From NCBI GenBank assembly GCA_026826555.1, contig JAKSZT010054565.1:9692608-9756607 (forward strand): a DNA stretch of 64,000 bases, read 5' to 3'. Origin of the DNA: Tolypeutes matacus (Eukaryota; Chordata; Mammalia; Cingulata; Chlamyphoridae). Made by a program: the position numbers and the translations under genes. Under the pieces are notes generated by a model. That model worked only from the letters and a program-made list of their open reading frames with translations. It made no database searches and was not told where the DNA came from. Each line of letters opens with the position of its first letter. Within the stretch, counting starts at the first letter, position 1. Shown in pieces: positions 13,607 through 22,399 of this stretch.

Positions 13607-13790
13607 TTTTTTTTTTTTTAAGATTTTATTTATTTATTCATTTATCCCCCCCTTGCTGCTTGTGCTCACTGGGTCAGCTAACCACGCCGTGCGGGCAGGC
13701 TTGCCTTCACCAGGAGGCCCTGGGAACCGAACCCGGGGCCTCCCATATGGTAAATGGGAGCCCTACTGATTGAGCCACAGCTGCTTCCCA
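13607..13790 (-). mobile_element. DAS-type SINE (long form) with perfect 11-bp TSD
   Basis: A poly-T head at 13607 precedes the reverse complement of a tRNA-Ala-derived SINE. The GC-rich extension (CACGCCGTGCGGGC region), the B-box complement (GGAACCGAACC) and the A-box complement (TTGAGCCACAG) are visible. CAAATATTCTT is duplicated exactly at 13596-13606 and 13791-13801. The clean duplication indicates a fairly recent L1-driven insertion. Confidence 0.92.
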
Positions 13791-13801
13791 CAAATATTCT
13801 T

Positions 13802-14479
13802 ATCTAATCGATGTTCATTGAGAATATTAGAGACAGGCACAGTTTTGTGTGTAGGCTTGGGAACACAAAGATCAATAACTGTTTCTGCATTGGAGGAACT
13901 GGGGGATTCACTTTTGGGATGAAGTCTAGGCTTCACTTTGCTACACTTCTATCTGTAATTTCAATATAGTTTTCAAGACAACCAATGAACAGCATTTTTA
14001 CTAGTATACTAGACATATGCACAGGCATTTGAACTTGTTAATTTGCTCATTCATTCCTTCTCTTAAGACTTACAAGGTATTTCATCTTCAGTTGTAGTAT
14101 AGATACGTCTTTTCTAAGAACACAATTTTACTCACACACACAAGCTTACATTCATGTGAATGCAGCAGACCTGATGCACAATAATTTCAGAGAAACAGAT
14201 TATTAGAAAAGATGGTGTGGAAAAGAATGAGGTCTACCTAGCTCTGAGTCCTCCAATGCAATTTATACTTTTAGGACCAATTTTGGGGGGATGGGGAGAA
14301 AAAGTGTCTCTTTGCCTGCATGACCAGGGCTGAGGAGCAAAGCAGTTTCAAGACCAAGGGGCAGAAGAGGTGGCAGGCTCCTCCTAATAGACAAAACAAT
14401 GTACCCCTCCAGTGTTAAGCCCCAAAGTCAAGTTTGCCTTGGTACCACATCATCTCCTCAGCCCTGCCTTCCGAATCAT
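13802..14479. other. Unique non-coding sequence
   Basis: I recognise no repeat or coding frame here. Confidence 0.4.
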
Positions 14480-14690
14480 AGTGTTGAATTCAGGAGTGTA
14501 GACTGACTTTGGAGCCAGATAAACAGTGTTCAAATTCCAGCTCAGCCACTCATAATTGACATATCTGACCTGTGCCTCTGTTTTCCTCATCTTTAAAGTC
14601 ACAGGGATGTTGACTGGCTAAGGTAATCTGTGTCCAGTGTTTAGAACAGTGCCTGGTATATGATAAGTGCTTGATGAATGTTAGTTATAA
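14480..14690 (+). mobile_element. MIR SINE
   Basis: The order matches the MIR plus strand: a TCAAATTCCAGCTCAGCCACT block, a CTGTTTTCCTCATCTTTAAAG core and the AACAGTGCCTGGTATATGAT tail. Confidence 0.8.
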
Positions 14691-15039
14691 TGCTATTGTT
14701 ATTCCTTCTATTGGTAGGGTTCACTGAGAGCTGGACATTTCTGTAGGAAAGGTGCAGTGGTGGCATGAGGGCAGCAGAGTGGTTGAGGAGGCCAACATGT
14801 GAAGATAACTTAATGATTCTGTGGCTGGAAATAGCTCCATTCCCAATTCTCAATACCTCAATCATCCGACTCCCACTCTGCTGTCCATCTTCCAATATTT
14901 CCCATCTCAGTAAATAGCATGTCCACCTACCCCATTACAAAAGCCAGTGATCTGGAGGTCTTCCTTGACTTCTCCCTTTGCCTTCCTTTCCCAGCCAATT
15001 ACCAAGTCCTGTCAACTCTTGGATTAACTAATGAATTAA

Positions 15040-15775
15040 TTCCTTGAATAAATATGAATTGAGCTTCTACTTTGTATCAGATATTATTCTAGGCTTTTGG
15101 ATACTTCAGTTAACAGAAGCTAGAAGGGGGAGACAGAAAATAAACATAATAAACATAGATGCAAGTAATTTATATAGTATTGTCAATGTTCTCCAGCCAA
15201 AGACCACCAGGAACATTTGTGTAGTTGAACAAGTTGGGTTTATGCTATAGGGAAGACACCACGTGGATCCCTATGGTATTCAGTCTCCCTCACTGCAATG
15301 AGCAATAAACCTGACTTGTTCAACTGTGGGTGTGCTCCTCGTGGTCTTTGGTGGGAGGGCATTGACAGTAGGTAGATTGACAGAAGATAAGTGCTGTAGA
15401 AAAAGTAAAGCAAGATTTAAAAGGGGCAGTGTGGGAGCTCCTGGGGGAGGCAGTTATCAATCTTAAGTAGATGGCAATGGTAAACTTCAGAAGGAAGATG
15501 TGAGGTGGTGAGGGGTGGAGGAACACCTTAGGCCAGAGAAGTGCCAAGGAGGAAGCATGCCATTCCAGGAACAGTGAGGCCAGTGTGGGAGGTGAGTGTT
15601 GGGAAATGGCTGGGAATGAGCAGGGAGGTCATGAGGACCTTGTGAGGACCTGAGTTTCTACTCAGAGGTCAGTGGGGAGCCATGGGAAGGTAATGAACAG
15701 GGGAGAGGTATGACTTGATGGGTGTCTTAACAGGATTGCTTTGCCTACTGAGTTGAGATAAACTGTGGGGACCAA
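15040..15775 (+). repeat. Ancient mammalian interspersed repeat, interrupted
   Basis: The text shares successive phrases (AGACAGAAAATAAACATAAT, GAGGCCAGTGTGGGAGG, GTCAGTGGGGAGCCATGG) with the repeat at 20135-21180. It is an old mammal-wide family that I cannot name with certainty. A foldback element is inserted at 15181-15367. Confidence 0.6.
15181..15367. mobile_element. Foldback element with about 62-bp imperfect terminal inverted repeats
   Basis: The ends are exact 8-bp inverted repeats (TGTCAATG / CATTGACA). The arms continue as an ungapped inverted repeat of about 62 bp at roughly 76% identity, including CCAAAGACCAC and GTTGAACAAGT against their complements. About 60 bp separates the arms. 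The ends also fit the TG...CA rule of LTRs, and AATAAA lies at 15304-15309. It could be a non-autonomous DNA transposon or a head-to-head pair of LTR ends. No clear target duplication was seen. Confidence 0.6.
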
Positions 15776-15789
15776 ATGACCTGTAGGGA

Positions 15790-16090
15790 GTTATTGCCTA
15801 GAACCCCCTGATTCCCCATCCTTACTCCCCCTACTGTGGAACAGTTCCCTGGTTCCTTTAGAATAAAATACAACCCCCATAACACAATTTACAAGGTCCT
15901 GCCTGACCTGACTCCCTGCAACCCCACACTACTCTCCATTCCCCTTACCTCTCCCCAGCCACTTTTTGTTTCAGTCACACTTAATTTCTTCATTTCCTGA
16001 ACCTCATGTTGACATGACCTGTCCTTGCAGAACTCCCAAATCTAGGATGATTGGTCCTATGACATGCTGCCAGCTTCCCTGAACCCCCAA
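15790..16090 (+). mobile_element. L2 LINE fragment (probable)
   Basis: The region has the pyrimidine-rich L2 3' style: AATAAAATACAACCCC followed by ACAAGGTCCTGCCTGACCTG and CTCTCC-rich text. The match is diffuse. Confidence 0.5.
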
Positions 16091-16155
16091 CGTATACCTA
16101 CTATATTGCCATTGGTTGCTTCTTCTCCCCGCTCCCCTCATCCTAGCTCACCCCA

Positions 16156-16345
16156 GCACACACACATACATACTCATACACTCACACGCATCTGCACACA
16201 CACATGCACGCATATATGCACATGCACTCACACATACACACAAATATACTCACATGCATGCACACACACATACTAATGTGCATGGAAACATGCCCACACA
16301 TGAACACACTCACACACGCACACACATATACTCACACACATTTAC
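16156..16345. repeat. CA-rich microsatellite / compound simple repeat
   Basis: Imperfect (CA)n interrupted by CATA, CTCA and TGCA units. It gives spurious His/Thr-rich translations. Confidence 0.95.
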
Positions 16346-17179
16346 TGATAGTCCCAAACAAATGAATGCCTGCAAGGCAATGGACCAGCACTTTATTCCC
16401 TATCTCTAAATTTCACAAAAACCCTGGGATATTTGTAAATTATCCTCCTTATACTGTGGGTGAAATGGAAGTGGGGAGGCCTTGCTTGGGGCCTCAAATC
16501 ACTTAACCTCTCTGAGTTTAGTTTCCTCCTCCATAAAGTTGGGATAATCATATGAACCTTCGGAGAGAGGCTGGAGGAAGACACCCCACTGTGCTGGGAA
16601 TATTGCTCCTTGCCCTTGCCCTCCCTTCATCCACCCCATCAGCCCGTGCCCCAAAGAAGATTGTATAGAATCCTGTGGACCTTCTCTTCCTTCTGAGAGG
16701 AGGTGTCTGAGCTTGGGGGTCCTTCAGCAGCCAGGGTGGCAGGGAGAGAAGCTGGAAGAGCCAGCAAGAGGCCCTGATCCCAGCAGGATGTGGGTCAAGA
16801 TGCCCATTAAGCCTGCTGAAGAGAGTCACACTTATGGGGAACATCCAGGTGCTGCTGAGTTTGGAGCACAGCTCCCCAGCCTAAGGCCCCATCCTACATC
16901 CATGGGATGGGCTGGTCAGCTGGACTCCATTGCCTCTCTAGCCCCATACACTCCTGTGACTATTCCGAGGCCCTAAGGGGGTTGGTTACACATGCTGCAG
17001 CATGCAGCCCTCACCTAGCTCTCTGCCTTCCTGGTCCTTTACAGGAAGATCTCTCCTGGAAGGGTTCCCCCAAATATCATTCTGCCTGTGTCTCTTCCCA
17101 TGTCTTTCACTCACCTTGGCAAAACCCTTTTCCACACTGTTCCACTAAAACTCAATCTAACAGCTGAACAGGACTTTTG
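16346..17179. other. Mostly unique sequence with a MIR trace
   Basis: A short MIR core-like phrase lies at about 16497-16555 (CACTTAACCTCTCTGAG). The rest, including GC-richer sequence at 16600-17050, has no recognised gene. Confidence 0.35.
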
Positions 17180-17640
17180 TTTTTAAAATTCTGCTCATCT
17201 TTTAAGGCCTGGCTCAGATTTTACCACTTCCAGGAATCTCTTTGATTTCTTCTTCCCTACCCAGAGGTATTAATTGCTTCTTTTTCTACATTCTTGTTTG
17301 TACTTGTTAGCATTTGACTCATTCTGCTCATTTGGCAGGCAAAGTGAATGAGGAAAGCAGACTGGGTGTGAGGTGTTAGGGAATGGAAGGGACTAGGGCA
17401 AGGTGGAGAGCTTGTGCCCACCTAGAGAAGAGCCAGTTCTTGTCTCAGTTCTTTTTGACTGTCACCATGGGGGGAGATGGGTTCAGTATTGACAGATCTG
17501 ATATTTTTTGGAGAAGCCAGAAATGTGGATTTGAATATGAAATTTCTTGTATTTTCAATGTTAACAAATCCAAATTATTACTGGTGTCCAGTGCCTGGCA
17601 CACAGTAGGTGCCTAATAAATGTTTGTGGAATGGATGTAT
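17180..17640 (+). mobile_element. L2 LINE fragments
   Basis: At 17190-17345 the text TTAAGGCCTGGCTCAGATTT and TTCCAGGAATCTCTTTGATT is L2-like. At 17585-17635 the L2/MIR tail GTGCCTGGCACACAGTAGGT ... AATAAATGTTTGTGGAATG appears. The middle is unassigned. Confidence 0.6.
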
Positions 17641-17689
17641 ATCCTATGAACAAGTTCACTTGTTTTAGAGCTGCAGGGAGATGGACCAT

Positions 17690-17892
17690 TTGGCATTTCA
17701 ATAAGGAGTCCTGCAGAACCGGATTTCTCCATTTTCTGGCTATGAACTTGGACAAGTTATTTAACCTCTTTAATTCTGTTTCTTCATCTGAAAAATGGGG
17801 ATAATAATTAGTTATTTCCAGTTTGTTGTGAGGATAAGAAATAATGTAGTTAAATGCTTGGCATATAGTAGACATTCATTTAATGACAGCTA
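17690..17892 (+). mobile_element. MIR SINE
   Basis: The core phrases GACAAGTTATTTAACCTCTT, TTCTTCATCTGAAAAATGGG and a GTTGTGAGGAT block are followed by the tail TGCTTGGCATATAGTAGACA. Confidence 0.8.
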
Positions 17893-17919
17893 GTAAAACA
17901 AGGGTTGCATGAGAACATT

Positions 17920-18315
17920 GCATCCCCCCTAGCTACAGAGGTTGGTTCATGGGTAAGTTTGTGACCCAAGAAGGACCATCAGAGCTAACACTGTCCTTTG
18001 CTGGGACTTTTGCTGGAATTAATGTCAAAGAAAACCCTCTCCCCTGGGGAGGATAAAATGGCAAGATGCAAGCTTGGAACCGGAGCTGCTGAGAACCCAC
18101 CCTAGTGGTACATGAGGACAGCCTACCTGAGAAGAAAGTGAGTTAGAAGAAAGCAGAGTCCAAGTAGAGAAGCCAAGGCCTGTATTTTTGCATGTTCAGA
18201 TCCATCTGTGTCTGAGCTGAACTACCCCTCAGCTTCTCAGTGAAGGGGACCAGTAGTACCTCTCCTTTCTTGCTTAAGCCAATTACATTTGGGTTTCTGT
18301 CATCTGTACCAAACA
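17920..18315 (+). mobile_element. Old LTR fragment (MaLR/ERVL-like)
   Basis: GTGACCCAAGAAGGACCATC, GAGCTGCTGAGAACC and the end TTGCTTAAGCCAATT ... GGGTTTCTGTCA match a common old mammalian LTR type. I cannot assign the subfamily. It is non-coding. Confidence 0.55.
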
Positions 18316-19345
18316 GACCCCTTAGATATAAACTCCTCTGGTGAGTGAGAGAGGGGGGCCTGAGGATGGCAATGAGTTCCCCCTAAATGCATGTGCTTGG
18401 TGGGGATTTGGAAGAGTGATTTCTGTGTCAATCAGAGGTCTACATTTCTGTAGCTGATAATTTATTGATGGGTCACAGTTGTTTTCATGAGTCCAATTTA
18501 GCTCAGGTGGAAGGATCACCATAGAGTAGTCTAGCCTCCCAGTCGGAACAGTGGAGCAGAAGCTGGGGGAATGCTGTGTTTGCATGAGCTTGAGGTGAAT
18601 TTGTTTTCATAGATTCCTGACTCCAAAACCTTAGCAAACAGGAGGGTCTTTTTTACAAGATTCATATCAGAGCCAGAAGTGACAAGGGAGATGTGGTGGT
18701 TTCACAACAAGGGTTGGCAGCCAACTGCAGCCCCTGGCATCTCGACTCACCTTAAAAGCCTTCATTCAAGGTATACAGATATTCTTGTCTGTCCTTAGCT
18801 GCTCTGGTTTCCAATCAACATCAGGGTTTCATAAGCTGTGACTCAAAGTCATCCATCAGGGCACAGCAGCCATAACCCTGGCCTCAGACACCCTGGTGCA
18901 GACTCATCGCATTTCAAAGGCATTTCTGAACTGTTTTCACACGTCTCTACCCTCAGGCCTTCCCTGCACACTGCCCTGTGCTCTGGCAAAGGGAGCTAAA
19001 ATAAGCCCTTGCTTTGCCAAACCACTCAAGCACAGCTGATACAGTGCGCTGCAGCGAGACTTGGATTGGGCACGGTGTAGGAAGAGGAAAAGATTGCATG
19101 CTAAATCTCTCCTTCTCAAAGAGGGCTTGGCAGAAAACCTGTGTTTCAGGCTTATTTTGACAGTTCCAGGCCAGGAGTCACAGGTCTGTAGCTGGAGAAT
19201 GCACAAGAAACACAATTTCGTTATCCCATCAAAATATTCCTGGTTGGGGCAAGACGTGTCATTACTGGCATCAAAAGAGAAAAAGAAATACATGGTCTGG
19301 CTCAAATGCTGAAGCTGTTATCATGGGAAGGAGCATGGACATGTA
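18316..19345. other. Unique sequence with a possible exon on the minus strand
   Basis: No repeat is recognised. A minus frame of 122 codons (19305-18937) contains a cysteine-rich stretch at about 19255-19199, preceded by a strong splice-acceptor-like sequence ending at 19265. No flanking exons or donor site are convincing, so it is not called as a gene (see findings). Confidence 0.35.
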
Positions 19346-19349
19346 TCAA

Positions 19350-19436
19350 CAAATAGTTATATATATATGTTATATATATATTTATTGTTAACACACATTT
19401 ATTATAAATAGATATTTATTAACAAATATTTATTGA
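19350..19436. repeat. AT-rich palindromic low-complexity tract
   Basis: TATATATA runs and repeated TTTATT/AATA words border the start of a MIR in minus orientation. Confidence 0.8.
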
Positions 19437-19640
19437 GCACTTTGCATGTGCCAGCACTGTGCTAAATATTTACAGGCAGGAGCTAAGAGATGCTCTGATC
19501 ATCCGGAGGCAGGTCGTTCTTATTATCCCCATTTTAAAGATGAGGGAGGACAGGCCACACACCCACGGTTGCAGAGCAGTGAGTGGTGGAGGCGGAATTT
19601 GAGCCAGTTTGCCTGTTGCCAGAGCTCATGCATGTCCTGG
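19395..19640 (-). mobile_element. MIR SINE
   Basis: The complement order is visible: TTTATTGAGCACTTTGCATG, then CCAGCACTGTGCTAAATATT, TTATTATCCCCATTTTAAAG and GAGTGGTGGAGGCGGAATTT. Confidence 0.85.
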
Positions 19641-19699
19641 CAATGCTAAGCTGTTGGAATTGTAAGGCATGGAGTTCTGTGTCCCAGCTCTGTGATGGT

Positions 19700-19865
19700 G
19701 GGCCACACTCATTATCTCATTTAATCTTTACAACCCTGAGGCATAGGAATTTTTAGCTCTGCTTTACAGATGAAGACACTGAGGCCAGGGAGGTTTAGTC
19801 AACCCAAGGTCACACCAGCCTCGGGCACAGGCTCAGGCTAGACAACAGAATTTCCTGATTCCAAG
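19700..19865 (-). mobile_element. MIR SINE fragment
   Basis: TCATTTAATCTTTACAACCC, TTTACAGATGAAGACACTGA and CCAAGGTCACACCAG are minus-strand MIR phrases. Confidence 0.85.
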
Positions 19866-20134
19866 TTGGGGCCTTTTCTACTGATTTCCACCAACATGGA
19901 AGGTAGAAAGGACCAGCTGTTCTGTAAGAGCTGAATTCAATATAGAGGCAAGCAGAATGTCTTTATCTTTCCTTTTCCTTTCTGTTTCTGATCCTTTTTA
20001 AAATGCAGGGAAGTAGAACAGGTTGTCCTGAAGGGGACCTTCTCTGTTGGAGTACTTTGTTTGCAGCATGGTAACAGACTTGAGCTAGGTTGAGAAAAAA
20101 GGGGTTCATTGGAAGGCTAGTGGTTTATTATTAA

Positions 20135-21180
20135 TCATTGAACAGGTATTTATTATGCTCCTAATTTCTGCCAGGCATTGGTGCTGGGATAGGTCAGAGA
20201 ACAAAACAGAAGACGATACCTGCTCCTGTGGAAATTAGTTTCTTGTTGGGGAGGGGGAAGGGTTGGCAGGTGGAGAGACAGTAAACAACGAACAAATAAT
20301 AAGTAAGTTATATGTTATGTCAGAAGTGATAAGTTCTGTGGGAAAAATAAAAGCAAAGCCAAAATCAGGAGTGCTAGGGAGTGTCATTTTTAATAGGGTG
20401 ATAGGGACAGGCTGCATCCAGAAGGGGAGATTTGAGCAAAGACTTAAAACTGAGCAGGGGTTAGCCATGCAGGTATCTGGAGGGCAGAGGCTTCCAGCCA
20501 GAGCTCTGGAAGATAGATGCATGTCTGGTGAGTCTGAGGGCCAGAGGGAGGCCAGTGTGCTGGAGCAGAGTGAATTGAGGGGTCTGGCAGGAGAGGAGGT
20601 CGGGGAGGTAAAAAGGCTCCAAATCATGGAGGCTCTTGTAGGCCAGGGCAGGGATTTTGGACATGACTCTGAGTTAAATGGGGAGCCTAGAGGGTCTGAG
20701 CAGAGGAGAGACATGCTCCTCAGTTCATTCCAGAAGCTACTCTCTGGCTGCTGAAGGATGCAGAATATAAGAAATGACAATGGAAGCAAGGAGGCCAATT
20801 TTGAGGATGTAGCGGTAAATCCTGCATGAGATGATAGTGGCCAGGATGTGGTGAGAAGTTGGATTCTGAATATGCTTTGAAGTGAAAGTCAGCAAGATTT
20901 CCTGATAGGTTGTGTGTGGAATGTAAGAGAAAAACTCCAAGCTTTTTGGTCAAAGTAACTTGAAAAATGGAGTTGCTATGCACTGAGATGGGAGGGTTTT
21001 GGCTAGAGCAAGTTTGGGGAGAATATCAGGAGTTTGAGTGGGAGTTAGCATTGTCAACTAAATATTCAAGTGAGATGTCAAGTATGCAGTTGGGTATAAG
21101 AGTTGAGTTTGAGAAAGGAATCTGGGTAAGAGATATAAAGGGTTCCCAGAACTCAAAGTATCTGAAAAAGAAAAAAAGGT
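20135..21180 (+). repeat. Ancient mammalian interspersed repeat, about 1 kb
   Basis: The text runs from AGGTATTTATTATGCTCC, through AACAAAACAGAAGACGATAC and GAGGCCAGTGTGCTGGAGCA, to GCAGTTGGGTATAAGAGTTG. This is an old family shared with 15040-15775 and shorter pieces at 26130, 32540 and 57530. The 163-codon plus frame (20263-20754) lies wholly inside it and is not a gene. Confidence 0.7.
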
Positions 21181-21802
21181 TTTTGAAAGGGTAGAAAATT
21201 TGACAATTTCTCAGAAGCAGGAACATCAAGGATTTTCCCCAAAGGAAAGTGAGAATGTTCTTAGCAAATAAGGTGCAACTGAGCTAAAACGCAGGCAGTA
21301 ACTGGAGACGTCCACTCCAGGGTCTTGTCCTGGGCATCTCAGACATTTCTTTCCAAGCCTGCTATTGTCAAATGAGTGCAAGAGATGTTCCTGACAGCCT
21401 GATTTCCCATCTGCTCAGAAAAATCTCCATGTCTGGGTGAAGAGTGATGGCATGTTTAGGCTATCTTATTAAACACCATTTTTCTCCTAAAAACAGTCAG
21501 CAACATGTTTAATCAAAGTCAGGGCAGATGTGATTTACAACATTCCAAAGTCACTTTTCATCCTTCTCTCTCTCCCTTAGAGAGAAACAACCCCTTACCC
21601 CAGCCTGAATCCTGGAGAAAAGTGATGCACTAATACAGAGGCATCTAGGTCACAGGGAAAGAGCTGGAAGGGTCTACCCCTCACCATCCTTGACAACTCT
21701 ACCCCTTCTCCTCAGTCTCCTGGGACTTTGGAAATGGAAAGAAAAGAGAAAACCAAAACAGGCATCCAAGAAAGTTTAAAGTTATCCTATTCCTAGTCAG
21801 AT
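21181..21802. other. Unique non-coding sequence
   Basis: I recognise no feature between the old repeat and the L1. Confidence 0.4.
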
Positions 21803-22399
21803 AGGGAGGGGGGAGGTTTTTTTTTTTTTTTTTAACAAATCAATTTTATTGATACATATTAATAAAACATAAATCCATCCAAAGTATACAATTAATGGTA
21901 TTTGGTATAATCACATATATGTGCATTCATCACTTCAGTCATTCTTAGTGTACTTTCATTATTCCAATAATGATAATAAAAATAAAAAGCAAACAAAAAA
22001 AACCCCTCATCACTTCTCAATCTCTCTATGCTTCCTCTGTGGTACATAGCTGCTATTCTTTTTCCTTCTCTCTAGTATATTTGTATTTATATTTTATAAA
22101 AACCATCTTATATATGCAATATCACCCATATTTGTGTTTTATATGAGGCTTCTCTATCTTATAGTTACAGTTTTTAGCTTTCCTTCTAGTAATATACATG
22201 ATCTTAGACTTTCCCTTTCAACCACTGTCATGTCCATGTAATAGCTCTGCTAGTCACAAACACCATGATGTGCTTTTACAATTTCTATTAGTTTCCAAAG
22301 ATTTACAAACACTGTTTTTTTTACCATTTCTGCACAGATTAACTTTCAGCTTTCCATTCTCTATCCTCCTTCTATTTTCTGGTGACCTATGTTTTAATT

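Noticed and set aside
16064..16409. His/Thr-rich frames of 70 and 97 codons
   Set aside because: They are translations of the CA microsatellite.
20263..20754. 163-codon plus frame
   Set aside because: It lies wholly inside an ancient interspersed repeat that recurs at 15040 and 57530, so it is not a gene.
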